A stretch of 64,000 bases of DNA from Liolophura sinensis (GCF_032854445.1 NC_088295.1:67799058-67863057); one strand, 5' to 3'; positions 1 through 12,972 are shown, counted from the first letter of the stretch. Numbers and translations are program-made. Notes: generated from the letters alone by a model not told the origin.

Positions 1-540
1 AGGTCAATACATGCAGAACTTCAGGTCAATACATGCAGAACTTCAGGTCAATACATGCAGAACTTTTTGAGACACCATCCTTAACATTTATTGCACCATT
101 GATTCTTATATACAAACACAAATTCACGAATATTTTAATTTACGGTAATTGATGTGCAAACAGTGAAACAACAATGTAACATCTGGCTTCATTAAACCTG
201 AGCTCAATGCAAATAAAATTTCATTTTAAAACATGCAGTAATTTTAAACATATCACGTCATCCTTAACATTCTGTTTAATACTGATTCTGATACACAATA
301 CACTAAGACATGAATTATGTAATTTACAGTTAAGAATGAAACATTGTCCTCGAGGTATTGTGCTCTATACGTGGGCAAACCCTAATCTCAATACATGCAG
401 TACTTTTTAAGATACCACCCTAACATTTTAATGTTCATTGCTTCCCATGTTATTGGACACAGAAAGCAATGCTCAGGGTATGACTTATCCTACATGTATC
501 CCTTGCTCTGTACAGGAGAGCTAAAAATTACTTCTATTTT
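1..540 (+). repeat. dispersed repeat family with ~180-bp units, including a short 22-bp tandem
   Basis: The first 60 bases hold about 2.5 copies of a 22-bp unit around GGTCAATACATGCAG. Units follow with CTCAATACATGCAGTAC, then a TTTTTAAGATACCACC block, a run of ACACAATACACTAAGACA and a GTAATTTACAG block. The same order of blocks recurs at 55640-56560, so this is one end of an interspersed family with tandem internal organisation. The left boundary is off the window. Confidence 0.6.
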
Positions 541-1114
541 GCTGCAGCAAACAGTTTACTGTCAGAATTCCAAGATGCAAATTCAATGCTCTCTTTGTGG
601 AGATTACCTTCTATTTGAATGTGCACAAAATTAAATTAGTGCTTCATGAATTTGCAAGCCTCGCATGAGTTGAAGACTCAAATCTTTTATGAATGAATTT
701 TTTTGCCTTTTCTCGCTAACGCTTACATCATGTATATTCTCTTTCCAATTTCTCTGTGTAAACTGTGCTTCTATCACAATTGTGACATCACAAACAAAAC
801 ACCAAAGAATAATCTCAAACTCAAAATTCCTACATGTACTCACAACTTTCAACATGTCCACAACACACCGGAGACTTACACATGCCTTTATCATCATGAC
901 AAATTCTGTTTTCAACTACTGACTGAACAACAAGCCACAGAAATTAACACAACATTCTTAAGGAAGTCATTTTTTTTTTATCTCATCTGGTATTCCTAAA
1001 ATACTACATGTATGCTAAAGTTCTCAATCATTCACTCGTCATCTTAGTGGCCTAATAGGTAGAATATCTGCTTCAGTGGAACCTGTTGCCGCTCACTTAG
1101 CGCTCACGCTAAAA
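541..1114. other. AT-rich DNA, nothing recognised
   Basis: No exon, repeat or RNA gene was recognised. Short open frames on both strands overlap and lack splice-site or family support. Confidence 0.5.
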
Positions 1115-1400
1115 AGTTAATTAGATCTTTGGTGGTCTAATAGTTAGTGTCCACCTCGAAGGTGGCAGATCCAGGATCAAACCCTGGTTATGTCAATAAA
1201 ACACTAAAATAAGACTTCTTGCAGCCTTACTTGCCACACAGGACTGGTTGGCCTTGTGTCAGTATAAGGTGACTGGGTGGGTGTCATATCTGGTGTCTTC
1301 AGTATGATACTTCAGTGGCAGCAGCACTTTGATGGCCTTGCCACACCTAATTGCTCCTCGCCATCAAGTGACTGAAAAACCAAGTACTTTCTTTGGCCTA
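1115..1400 (+). repeat. tRNA-derived SINE (family shared with 13130-13450)
   Basis: The head carries a tRNA-like pol III promoter: A-box-like TGGTCTAATAGTTAG and B-box-like GGATCAAACCC about 40 bp apart. The body contains CAGGACTGGTTGG, GGTGACTGGGTGGG and GATACTTCAGTGGCAG, which recur in inverted orientation at 13130-13450. It is diverged and would not fold as a working tRNA. Confidence 0.65.
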
Positions 1401-1989
1401 AACCTTTTGTCTGTGACTAAAGTTACTCATATTGCCTGAGTCTGAGAGATCTAACGCTGTTTAATGGAAATGTGTTGTGAGAAATCTTTGACAGGAATCA
1501 TGATATCCTTCAGGAAAAACATTTCATGACCATTATTTGCTTCTAAACATGCACCTTTCATGCAAATTTGTAGGATAAATACAATACATTATTTCTTTCC
1601 TGAAGCTCTGAAGCCACCCATGCAAAAACTAAATTCCATGCACTTGCTAACCTCTTCTTGAGGGCACTCAGACGTCCTGTTCCCTAGAGACACCTATAAT
1701 CCACAAGCCTTTCACAAGATACAGACCAACCTTACGACGTGTGTTAGACATACTGACAAGTGGTCTTCATCATGCACCAATGGCCACTGTGACACAAGTT
1801 TGGTTGATCGCCAAAATATTGATCCCAGGCAGAATGCACTAATTCCAATATAAAGCAAGGCCGAGGACTATATGATATCTTTCGTTTTAGACTGAGAATT
1901 GTTGAAGGGACGCAATATATCTCCTAGCAGTTATCACCCTTCTTGTGAGCCCTCAGGTAGCAATGTTATCGAACAGGTAATAAACTCAC
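1401..1989. other. synaptotagmin intron sequence 3' of the DYDR exon
   Basis: Nothing coding was seen. The expected continuation of C2B (VGHNE-type block) was looked for on the minus strand in 1-1989 and not found. Confidence 0.5.
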
Positions 1990-2160
1990 CTATCATAATC
2001 AATAACCTTAATGATCAATCCCACTTCCTCCACATTCTCCTGGGGTACGTCAAACACTATGGCTTCGTTGTACACAGGATTCAATGTGTTTTTCTTCACA
2101 GACGTCTTTTTCTTTTGATTCTCTTCCCTTGACACATCAGTGACACCTTCACATAAGGAT
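1990..2160 (-). CDS. synaptotagmin exon: middle of C2B domain, with apparent 1-base frameshift
   Basis: The acceptor is GTGTTTTCAG just before 2160 and the donor is GTGAGT from 1989. Using the phase-1 G of the upstream exon, the 5' part reads [18 protein letters not shown], the expected C2B strand with its calcium aspartate and polybasic stretch. That frame then hits TGA. One frame over, the rest reads [17 protein letters not shown] and ends in VIDYDR, which carries two more calcium aspartates. One extra A in the A5 run near 2107-2111 would join the two halves and give the usual KRKKTSVKK. It would also give the phase (AG|N completing Arg) expected at the DYDR junction. So either the consensus has lost one A or the allele is broken. 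Exon identity is certain; the cause of the shift is not. Confidence 0.88.
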
Positions 2161-5100
2161 CTGAAAACACAAGTGTAAGCTTTTACATTCAAGATCGAAA
2201 TATCACAGTTGGCACCTTATTCGTTTATTATCTGATTGGTGCTTGATACCTAACTCAAGAATTTTCAGGTATACAATTAGCGTTTGGAAAGCCAGTTTTC
2301 ATTTAGTTCACATGAGAGAAAATTCTAGTGCAATATACTGGCATATAAACATACTTCAAACAGGGGTTCATTAAAGATGATAAAAACTAAAAAAAAACAA
2401 CAAAACAATACTCTTACAGGTCAGACATAGTTTGAATTACATCTTTAGAATACTATATAATTCAATTTTTTGTTTGTTTTCAAATATAAGCACACTTGCG
2501 AAAAATAAACTTGTTTTCACGTTTCATCATTACAGAAGCAGAACGACGTCCCAAATGCAGGACGACATCGGCACTTCACAGAATCGCATCTAGGGCTAGT
2601 TACCTGTCTTTAACATGGCTGTACTGTTGTTCACATTTAGAATAAACTACAAGCAAAGCATCATTATTTTTATAATACTGGAAACCCAAACCTACCCAAG
2701 AACATGATTCAGAAGATCAGACTAATCAGTTTAATCAGTTTTTTATGTTCTATCCAGCACCACTTGTTAAGTTTGGCAGGCTGATCCTATCATGCCTGAA
2801 ATCACTTTGTCTCAAGTCATAACACTGTATCTTTAAACCTGCAGGTAAACTACCAAAATATAAAGTACAAGTGCTTACGTTATCCAGGAGAAAAAGCAAA
2901 CTGTGTAGATGTATATGACTAAATTAACACCAAAGCCATATAAATCTAGTCAATAACATGTATGTAAGAGGCCAGAAGTCCTGTATTTATCTGTTTCAGT
3001 GGCATTCATAGGTTAAGCTAAGTATTACCTCTTTCAATCTTTTGAAATGCAAAGCCTAAATACCATAATTCCTCAACCCATTTGCATATGAAAGGGCAGC
3101 TTTCAGTGCAATTTATGCTCCTTTTTCACTTGATCGGCTTATTTTGGGCTTCAAAAAATATCTAATTTTATCAGTCTACACAGACTAATGACCTCAGAAT
3201 AGGCTTAAAGATACACCTTGCAAACATGTGAATAGGTTGAAGTATTACAGTATCTCAAATGTTATTGTACAATGTTATAATCAATTTACTCATGGTGTAC
3301 TTACAAGACCCTCTCATTCAAACACAAAATTGGAAATGTCAAGCATAAAAGTGATTTAATGGCTGTCGGTACAACCAGACGGTTAATCAGGAAGACAACT
3401 GGCAATCATTGGCCAGTGTACATGTCTGCTGGCTTCACTATCATAGAGTAGATAGGCAGACCAAGTTCAAATAGTTCTGGTGTCTCAGGCTGATTGCCTT
3501 TATCATGACATGGCTTTCACTTCCGAAAGAAACAGGGCCGCTAAGGTCTGTTAGAGCCTAAGACTATTTCTCATGTCACTTGTTGAAATGGTTAACCAGC
3601 GCTCGGGCTTCATTGCTCAGGCTATCTTGACCAGACGATAAACGCCAGTTAGAATTACTGCCGGCACCTGTTCTGTAATGGTCATCTATCATGCTAGTAG
3701 CCCATTCGTGATCCATCTGTTCCCGTCTGTCGATTCAATGGTGACCACATCGCACACATAATCCCTGAGGGACACCAACAATAACCCAATAAACAGTCGC
3801 AATTGCGAGCAAAGTAAATAACGCTTAAGTCCCCGAACATCTCCTGACAACCAGCAAATTACATGGCTTTGGGCATGCAAATGTGTTACAATGCGCACTG
3901 AATCAAGAACAAGAAATGTAATAAAACGTCAACATGGTAGGTAATTTATTATTCACATGGCACCAGGTGGATACAGAATCCATGTACTTTAGCTCTGAGA
4001 TGAACCAACAACCAATATCATACTATTAAACCAGGACTACATCGCTGTCACCCATCCAGTGGGTAGTCCATTCCATCAACGTAAACTTTGACAGCTTTAA
4101 GATTAATGAAACAGGGTCATAGTATCGCATCCCTGAGTGACTAAGGCAAAATTGTCACCAATGAAAACTCTCGCAAGTCTCCACATTGGCATACAAATGA
4201 ACATGTACTTGCAAAAGTGTACCTGTTAAATGCTACTCAAAATAATGTACATGTCATCAAGGATACAGGGCAATGTCCACAGTAATTATGTTGAAGATCA
4301 TTTCACCTCAAAGCAATTTCACTGGCTTATAAAAACAGATCTACATATATTAGATGTGCTGGCATTGTAACTGGTTGACTTGAGTTCAATAGCAACATTT
4401 TAACTCAACAGAGCAAGTAATCCTAGTAGTCAGGGTCAACCCCTTCCTGATACAAGACTTGGTGTTAAGAGAATTCCCTTTCGAATTATCAAATAACTGA
4501 GGCCATTCACACCAATTGTTTATTTATCTGACTAGAATTTAATGCCGTACTTATTTAGAACACAACTGCTGTCAGTTTTTAATAGTTGGAGGAAACAAAA
4601 GTGCCTGGAATAAACAATTGACCTCTGGCAAGTAACTAATGGACTTTCTTCCACATTTTCAACTGGGGAGCAAGCTCAAGATGAAAGACATTAGTGTGAT
4701 CAAGTGCAAACTTCAAACCAGTATTTCACTGCAGCCAAGTAGGCTTCACACCCTGTCAGGGATCCTCACGAATTCTTCCACTGACTGTGCATTCTTTTTC
4801 TTTTTTCTTTTTTTTTTTTGCAGACAACACTGTCTCGAGGCAGGATTTAGGTAATCCCAACATGCCAGACAGCAGACAGCTACAAAGCTCTGGCAAAATA
4901 TTACACATTTGCAAATGAAAAAAATATATATGTCAATACTCTGAAAACTGCATATTTTATGTAAAACTTATTGAACTATTCTAAAAATTTATTTATTTGA
5001 TTCGTGTTTTACGCTGTACTCAAGAATATTTCACTTATACCACGGCGGCCAGCATTATGGTGGGTGGAAACCGGTCACAGCCCGGGGGAAACCCACGAAC

Positions 5101-6617
5101 ATCCGCAGGTTGCTGGCAGACCTCCCCACGTACGGCCGAAGAAGAAGCCAGCATGAGCTGGACTTGATCTCACAGCGACCGCATTGGTGAGAGACTCCTG
5201 GGTCATTACACTGCACTAGCGCGCTAACGAACTGAGCCACGAAGGCCCCCTTGGCCTAAAAAGTAAGCCTTTTAAATTCCATGAGTTTGGTCAAACAGAA
5301 ATCCTCTATGGACACAGGCACTTCAGGAATTTACACTCGTACATGGATGCTTTTGTTTAAAGAGACTTCAAAATTTCCATTAGCTAGCAAGACACTGTAG
5401 CATTTATAACTTGACAACTGCAATATTTAAGTATTTTATCGATCTGTCTAAATTGCACAAAAAAAACATACATGGCTTTGATACATTAATTCACAGGTGG
5501 TAAATATGTACATAACATGTACTACCATGACAACACAAAAATTGACGGCAAACTCAAGGTGGACATACAAACAGTTGTCAAAGGTTCAATTAAAATCACC
5601 AGCATGTTTGTAATGCACCAGGAACTAGCAACAAGTCAGCAGAGGGACATAATTATGTTTATCAGTTCAACAGACTATTGACACGACTGACTAAACTATT
5701 TAAAACAAATTCTGACCAATCAAAGGAAAGCCTTTTATAGCATTCCCCAAACTGCTGTAACTGAATTACTCTAAACGCCAGGACTTAAAATGAGATTTCT
5801 TACATCCTTAATCAAACCCCTTGGGAGGGGGAATAACTCTCTTCAAGCGGGAAGAGCATTAACATATCTACTGTATTGACAGCTAATGGTCTGGGTATTT
5901 TGGGGCATTCTCCAAGGGTATAATGTGGACATGTGCTCAGTAATTATTACACAGACTATGCTGTGAATATTTCCACGAAAAAGTGCACTTCAGCTGCAAA
6001 TAAAGGTCCTAGAATATAAGCTAACTTATTTAACTTTGGATTAAATTTTCCACAGTGTTTCAAATGATGTGTTTCCTTCACCTTTTGTTTACTTTCACAT
6101 TAATATTTCCCATAAAGCTATAATGCTGTGGTTAGTGAATGATAATAACTAGACACCGTCCCAAACAGCCTGCGATGCTGGTATAATGTGTCACTGGACA
6201 AGCCTATAAATGTCCATTACCTTTAAAGATCGGAGCCCACATGACGGTAAACTATAGAATAACAATAATGACTATCTACTCAGCAGATAAGCACATGATA
6301 TTCATTGATTTAAAGCTCAGGACCCACCTTCACAAAACTTCGCAAATCAATTTTTCGTAACTTTTCTTGCAAATGACATCACCTTATGGCACTATAACCT
6401 AGACAACGTCTTTTACATAAAACGTTACGAGAAATAAGATTTATGAAGTTTTCCAAAAGTGACCTTGACCATAAATGATGGTCAGCATTTTATGATATTA
6501 ATGACAAGCTACTCACAAGAGAAAAGTCTGTAGTTTATTTTCCTATGTCGCTTAAATAAAGTTCTGGGTCTAACAGCTGGCCACCATTTAAAAACATTTA
6601 CGATGATATTTGCTCAC
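2161..6617 (-). other. synaptotagmin intron within C2B (about 4.5 kb)
   Basis: It lies between the DPYVK exon and the EKVDLGEL exon with matched phase-1 sites. It holds one SINE (4986-5250) and a plus-strand pyrimidine run near 4790-4820. No other feature was recognised. Confidence 0.7.
4986..5250 (-). repeat. near full-length tRNA-derived SINE, V-SINE/RUDI-like
   Basis: Read on the minus strand, it starts with a tRNA-like head (GTGGCTCAGTTCGTTAGCGC as A-box region, then a GTGAGATCAAGTCC B-box region). It continues through GGTCTGCCAGCAACCTGCGG, GTTTCCACCCACCATAATGC and GTATAAGTGAAATATTCTTG, and ends in AATCAAATAAATAAA. This body and tail match the V-SINE superfamily element widespread in molluscs. 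It is the best preserved copy in the window and the reason the left intron contains an isolated GC-rich island. Confidence 0.85.
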
Positions 6618-6738
6618 CAGAATAGCCTGTGATGTCCATTGCCTTCAGATTGCGTGCCTTTACAATGGTCACAGTTAATCGCCCAGCCGTGGGAAGGTAG
6701 CAGAGTGAGAGCATCAATTCACCTAAGTCTACCTTCTC
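6618..6738 (-). CDS. synaptotagmin exon: start of C2B domain
   Basis: 121-nt exon. The acceptor is TTGTATTCCAG before 6738 and the donor is GTGAGC from 6617. It enters in phase 0 after the C2A exon and leaves in phase 1. It encodes 40 residues beginning [16 protein letters not shown], continuing [19 protein letters not shown] and ending ITGYS; the split codon becomes the Asp of DPYVK in the next exon. These are the first strands and first calcium-binding loop of C2B; the aspartates of AMD and SDPYVK are six residues apart, as in functional C2B domains. The intron to the next exon is about 4.5 kb, and the one to the C2A exon about 0.7 kb. Translation past the donor and before the acceptor is non-coding. 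Confidence 0.93.
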
Positions 6739-7448
6739 CTGGAATACAATGTTAAAGTGATTTGTTATGCCATTTGCACAGGTTATGAAATAATTGACCT
6801 CGTTACACAGGCCACAGTCAAGGCAACTAAAAACCTGAGTAAATTTACCACAGAAGATGATACTGACATGCATAACGTTTAAAAAGCTTCATTAGTTTAT
6901 GGACCTAGTCCTATCTAATACAACATGTATCAGAGACAATGTTTTATATGTAGTTGCAGGCAGCTTGGTTATCAAGCTACTATTTGTTAGGGCTGGGAAG
7001 AGCATAGCATGTCCTATGCTCTTAACAGGCTGAGGCAGATTATATAACATAAATTCATTGGTCAAGTTTATGATTTATTGAGCTTAAATTCTCTTGAGGA
7101 ATAACTATAAGCCGAAGTTGAATACTAGGAAAACAGACAGATAATCTACTACAAACTGAAAGACAGAAAAGCTGGAACACTACAACACATTGAGAGCAAT
7201 CTACTTTTGTATAAAGAAATGTGGATCTTCAAGAACTGAATAAAGCTTGCTCATATGTAGTTTTCCCATTTTTCTCTCCAATAAATGCGACAATTTTGTA
7301 TTTCTCTCCCAACATTATCACAAGGAGAATCCCATGATTAGTAAACTTGAAAGTTCATTAATGAACAATCATTCAATACATATTTGATGATACGTGGTTT
7401 CTTTGTTTTTATTCATCACATTAAGAAGAACACCTGGACTTGACTCAC
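6739..7448 (-). other. synaptotagmin intron between C2A and C2B exons
   Basis: 710-bp phase-0 intron with GTGAGT donor and TTGTATTCCAG acceptor on the minus strand. Nothing else was recognised in it. Confidence 0.8.
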
Positions 7449-8290
7449 CTGGTGAGCTGACAAAATGTCTCGAACATAGAACGTCTCTTTAGTCAGATCT
7501 TTATCATTCAGCAAGTCCCTCACAAGCACTACACCGATCAAGTCATGGCGTGAAAAACGATCAAAATCGTACACACTAAACTGCAAAGTTCTGCCCGTGA
7601 GTTCAACATAGGGCACATTGATGATAAATGTTTCGTAGAACTCAGGGTTCAACGTTTTCCTGTGCACTTTTGTTTGGAATTTGTGTTTCCTGTTTGGAAG
7701 CAGGTACATCTTCACATAGGGGTCGGACGTGCCAGAGAAATCTTTAGCGGGGAGATCTTCAGCTTTGATCACATTAATCACAAGACCCTCCAAGTCATGA
7801 TTGTATTTCAAACTGAAGTGGAATTTCCCACAGGGCATGTGTTCTGACTTGACACTGTCTGTAGAGGGTTGCTTGTACAGTTCGGGTTTTATTGAGCCCA
7901 GCGTAGGTTGTTCCTTGTGCTTGACTCGTTGTACAGTAAACTCGATGTTGGACAGGTCAAGTTTGTGAGAAAGTTGCCTCTGAAAGGATAGATGGCGCTG
8001 GGGGACTGTGGGTAAAGTGGACTGCCGAAACGCAGACTTGAACAGATTTTTTCTGAAGGGAAATGAACTGCCGGACTTCCTGGCTTCCTCGGCTAGATTC
8101 GGTGTGCTCTGGCTGATTGCCAAGCTGCCAGAACTGACCATGTGCGGAGGGCTGTCAGAATCGTGCGACCACTCCATGGAGATCTGTTTCTTTCGTAACT
8201 TGCAGTACCACAACGCCACGAAGGCCAGACCGATCAGCAACAGTGTACATGCTCCAGAAATAATTGCCACCAGGTAAACTGCTGGGAGAC
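7449..8290 (-). CDS. synaptotagmin exon: transmembrane segment, linker and complete C2A
   Basis: 842-nt exon with acceptor TCTTCGACAG before 8290 and donor GTGAGT from 7448. It enters in phase 1 (first two bases GT) and leaves in phase 0 after SAHQ. It encodes LPAVYLVAIISG then a hydrophobic membrane span ending LWYCKLRKK, where the juxtamembrane Cys could be palmitoylated. A ~100-residue Ser-rich basic linker follows, containing IKPELYKQ, a signature of the Syt3/6/9/10 group. C2A starts at GKFHFSLKYN. All five calcium-binding aspartates are present at the canonical spacing 6-52-2-6 (AKD, TSDPYVK, and three in YDFDRFSRHD), so this C2A should bind calcium. No in-frame ATG lies near the exon start; the first residue must come from an upstream exon, and a GTG start at 8270 is not credible in an animal gene. 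Confidence 0.95.
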
Positions 8291-8510
8291 CTGTCGAAGA
8301 CCAAAACAGAATGATTATTTACAATTGATTAAAGGTTCCTAGGTCGTTATGGGAATAAAAGGGAACTTACTCAAGGTTAATGGCATCACTTGTTCAAATC
8401 CACCTGTGGTGCAAGATCAGGAAGTTAAACAGGTAATCCCAAGTGGCTATAGGGGTGATATAAGGCCCTGGTTTATTTCCTACACGTTTACATTCAGATT
8501 GCTTTCAGCA

Positions 8511-8592
8511 GTATATATCAGGTGTATATATCAGGTATATATACCAGGTGTATATATCAGGTATATATACCAGGTGTATATATCAGGTGTGC
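8511..8592 (+). repeat. 26-bp tandem repeat (about 3 units)
   Basis: The alternating blocks CAGGTGTATATAT and CAGGTATATATAC form a 26-bp unit. The sequence is partly palindromic and AT-alternating. Confidence 0.8.
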
Positions 8593-8675
8593 ACATGTAG
8601 TAGTTTCTTCGACCTGATTTCTGTCGTATTTGTCAAATATTATGGAATATGGCATTAAACATAAATCAAATGAAT

Positions 8676-8775
8676 AATTCATTTATTTATCTGATAGGTT
8701 TTTAATGTTTTACTCAGGAATATTACACTGGTATATGACATCAGTTGATCAGTTTTATGGGTGAAAGAAATCGGA
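8676..8775 (-). repeat. degenerate 3' tail of V-SINE/RUDI-like SINE
   Basis: On the minus strand it ends in the ATAAATAAATGAAT-type tail preceded by a diverged GAATATTCCTGAGTAAAAC block in the same order as the SINE at 4986-5250. The head is missing. Confidence 0.5.
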
Positions 8776-11175
8776 GAACCTTTGGTAAAGCATGAAACTT
8801 TGGCAAGAATCTGACAATGTTAGATGTGGAGATGTGCACATCATACTGGTGGAGGACAAATGGTCTACAGTGAAAGTGAGACTGTGCAAATCTCCTAGGG
8901 ATACAGGCATCTTTACTACTTTGACTGGCTGCCTGGCTGCCTTCTGCAATATTAGAAGTAAAATGGCATTGTACCGCAAAAGACAGAAATAAATAAACGT
9001 CTCAAGCTGAAGAATAATTAAGTGAAATTGTTTAAGTACATATTTAAGCAATAAAACTTTACTTCATCTGAATGACACATCACTTTAGGCCTGTGCAGCC
9101 AGCAAGTATTGTATGATAGTGTAATACCACCTTGACCTTTACAAAAAAGTGGGTCTAAGTGGTGTATCAACCTACATGTAAGTGACATGTGCTCTGCTCT
9201 CTAATTCTGATCATGTCAGTTTAAATGGCAGACAGTACCAGAGTGGAATGCAGTTGAAGGGACCACATGATGAGCTAATCCAGGTAGCCACAATGTAATT
9301 ATGTTTAAAGCTTTTACCAGCAAAATACACTGTTGACATAAAAAGGAATGTATTTTATTTACAGAAAAGAACTCATTCCTGGATTTAACATTTTGAAATG
9401 TTGACAATTACAGCAAAGAGAATATAGAGTAATGTTTTTTAGGAGATAAACTTCAGTTAGACTAAATTCAAATAAAATTTACTCAAAAAAGATGTGAATT
9501 TTCAATGAAATTACCTCCAGCTTGTGTGGCTATTGATTAATGTCTGCCAATTTAGACATTGATAAATATATATCGCCCAGGTGCTGTTGGTAATCAACAT
9601 GCCTGCCATAGTTAAACTCCACAGGGATCAAGGTGAGGCAAATGGCACCATGACATGCAGCTCCAGCATGACTTATACCCTGATCTCAAATTTCTTTCAT
9701 CTGAAACGTATTGCCTGCATTATTAACCATGCCATTGAGAAACTAACCAGCTCATTGAAGTTTAAATTTATTCCTGACAACATGAGAGGGCCGGGATTAT
9801 GGGCCAGTGGATTTGAGGGTTCATATATTGTGAAGAAAATATAAATACAGACTGGTGGTCTTGAATAAAAAATAACAATTAGATTCAGCATGTTATCATA
9901 TCTAAATATTAAGAGCACACATTCTACCAATGTCTGCAACCTGAGATGGCAAATTTATAGCGAATTATTTCGTGTGAGATCCACAGTTGGAAATCTGGAT
10001 TTCACCCTTACGTATTGATGGAACCAAAATGACATCGTTAATATTTTGAAAGCTTATTGATGCTATTATGGCTTTGAATCAGCCACAGCAAGCTTTTTGA
10101 CAGCTTCAAGAATACACTAATTTAATCCATACATGTGGAGCCCACGTTCAAATGCTTTCAAAAGAATAAGAGAGATTTGCATTATACGTCTGGAACTCTG
10201 AGATATACCAAAGCCTGACAGAGATGTCTGGAAAGGGTCTTTGAGGTGAATGCATTGATTCTTTGAAGGAATCTGTGGCTGTCAGAAAGGAAGCTCGCTT
10301 CTTGAAAACAAAGCCTGGCATACAATGATTTCTGGCAAGAAGAATTTGATCCAAGTACTGCACATACACAGGTACATTTTGAATGGTAAGACAAATGTAC
10401 AGAACATCATTCAGGCTACTTTAATACGCAGCGCTTGAAAACATATTGGGAATGGTGTTCACTGATTTCTGTTTACAAGACACACAAGCAAGTCTTTGGA
10501 TGTATGCATTTTTTATTCAAGGCCAAATTTCATAAGAAAAGAAACTTTCGTATGTCATACACACTGAATTTTCAAGAACATATATGACTTGATCTCAAGA
10601 AATGCCACCCCATCTATTCTTTCAATGGAGGTCTTTGTATGTGGGTTTTGTTAATCTGGCCTTACGCAGAAACAGCCATTTTAGTATTAATGATGGCAAC
10701 GGAGGCTGTCCCACTGTTTGCCAACCAAATCATTCAGGTAACAAGCAATTAGAAAATGGAATCCATCCCATTTTCTTTAATCCAGATATGTTTGCTCAAC
10801 ATGATTCTTCGGAAAACTTGTGGCATAATTTCTCAAAGGAAATGTTAATCTTTACCTTGAGTTTTCGAAAAACATATCCTGAAAACAGACAAGCTAGACA
10901 GATCAACCGGAGACGCAATTAATTTTTAATCTAGAATTTGCTAAGCTTTGTTATTTCATGATCATTACCATAATTGCTTGGATTATATTAGTTTAAATAT
11001 TTACTCCAAGTGTCAATGAAAACTTTGTCCCTGTCCTTATCATGAAAATTTATATGAATATCACAAGGAAAAAAAAAAAAAAAGTATAATGTATATTAAC
11101 GCCTGACTCATGCTGAAGCAACTTGTCTCGAGTGATCGCCTGATGACCAACTAAGGAATTGCTCCTGTTCTTGTT

Positions 11176-11400
11176 GCCCTATAGCTGTAAATAACTTAAA
11201 TTTTGGCACAAGACAGAGTCACACATGTTACCTGATTCTGAGGGTTTTACTGATTGTAGAGCAGTGAAGTTTATTTGGAAGGTAGGACATTACTCCACTG
11301 GAAAAATGTCAGCCTCCACTTCAAAAGCAATATTTCATGCCATTTATGTACCTCTAAAAATGCATTTTTGGGACAAAATTTTAGAACATTTACCATGCCA
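11176..11400 (+). mobile_element. MITE family A copy (TA-flanked, ~220 bp)
   Basis: The internal blocks CCTGATTCTGAGGGTTTTAC, GGAAGGTAGGACATTACTCC and AAAAATGCATTTTTGGG lie in the same order as in other copies. The termini are diverged. Confidence 0.5.
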
Positions 11401-12818
11401 CTGATCACTGAATAACATGCATAACAGGCTGCAACACACCAGCAATAGCATACATGTACAGTCTTAAAAAAACCGCATTGGGTACAGTCAGTGAATACAT
11501 TTTCTGAACTGTCACTCAAGAACACACACTGGCAAATTATAAACAATATTGCTGAGGAAATACCCATGTGATGTTTCACTCACTGGTTACAAACAGCATC
11601 TGTTTAATCTGTCTGTGAAGTGCTGGCCTTACAAGAGCAACAGAATGGAAAGAAACATTTTCAAGAGATGGGGTGGTGTAACATTGGTCGTGCAGGATCT
11701 ATCCACTGTTAAAAGTTGATTCAACGGTAAATTGTAGAGAGAAAACTTGAACACTTAAATGTGTGAAGTCAGTGCACTTGAAAGACAAAAGAATTTGTAC
11801 CCATTGTTATTTCAACCGATCCACAAATACACTTCTTGTACATCATAACCTTGTTCATTTTTAGGCGTATTGTTTTTGTGTTCAATCCCATACCCCTTTC
11901 ACCTCACCCTCCTGCCTCACATCACCACGTCAGTACATATAAGATTTGGTTCAGCTTTTAGTCATGCACCCTATTTTGTCTACGCTGTGATGACCTCTAA
12001 AAGACGTAACACCAAACACTGCTGTCCATTCTTTTGACAAATTACTTCCTCAAAATGCCATCTTCCTATCATAATTCATCTTGCTGAATCATTTTTTTGG
12101 CTCCATATTCCTGTGAATAATCATTCCCTGTTGATCCTAAACAATTCTGTAGATAAACAGCCCATCAGATATCTAAGGTTTCACATGTGAACAAATCTGT
12201 CACAGAAATGATTGATATAGCAATCTGGATATTATCTTTGCTTGAAATAAGATATGACTTTGCACATGACATGATTTCTTCACCCTAGCAGCACTGGACA
12301 GGAGCTCTCCCCATAAAAAGGCTCAAAACCCTAATAAACGGAAAAGGCCATTCAACATCTTCAACAAAAGTTAAGTCACCATTATCAGAAACACAGGTGG
12401 ATATAATTAAAGACACACAGCATAGAGAGTAAAACCAGAGCAGCGACACAGCATGATAGCTGGCTGATGATGACATGTAATCCATGGAATACGGCCTCTT
12501 TTCAGTTTGTCTCAGTCAAGGTTTTACTTTAACTGTTCATTAAATGCATAAACAGTAGCAATTTACATGCCCACTGGCACCTTGGCTTAAACAGAATTAC
12601 GTAAAAAAAAAAAGATTGCATTGATGTTATGTACAATTTATTAGACGTCAGAACTATTCCTCAAAATACTTACACTAATTAATATTTTTATTTTCAGATT
12701 TTACTTTCCATTAAAATATGTATGCAATCAGATACACAAATATTATCATAAGCCTTCCATGATTGCCTGTATTTCAATGTTGTGGTGATTGTGCTGCATG
12801 TATTTTATATTTAACGTT

Positions 12819-12972
12819 GCCTGCTTAGCAAAGTTCATATTGCACGTTGCCCACTTAGCAAAGTTCATATTGCATGTTGCCCACTTAGCAAAGTTCATAT
12901 TGCACGTCACATACTTAGCAAAGTTCATATTGCACGTTGCCTACTTAGCAAAGTTCATATTTTATGTTGCCA
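12819..12972 (+). repeat. 30-bp minisatellite (5 units)
   Basis: Five units of exactly 30 bp share the core CTTAGCAAAGTTCATATT followed by a variable GCACGTTGCC segment. The frame is open on both strands only because 30 is divisible by three. Confidence 0.9.

Noticed and set aside
1986-2192. Open frame reading [16 protein letters not shown] upstream of [10 protein letters not shown]
   Set aside because: The N-terminal part is the wrong frame of the C2B exon plus intron. The correct frame upstream of the A run reads [12 protein letters not shown].
4786-4860. Plus-strand pyrimidine run with TTTTTGCAG and a following GGTAAT, an apparent small exon
   Set aside because: It lies antisense in the synaptotagmin intron, the 30-odd bases between give no recognisable peptide, and poly-pyrimidine runs are common here.
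7416-8270. Single-exon protein starting with GTG at 8270
   Set aside because: GTG starts are not used by ordinary animal genes; a splice acceptor at 8291-8292 and an open frame upstream show that this is an internal exon.
10602-10922. 106-codon plus-strand frame, the longest outside repeats and the known gene
   Set aside because: No recognisable motif or splice signals, and antisense inside an intron; length is compatible with chance in 64 kb.
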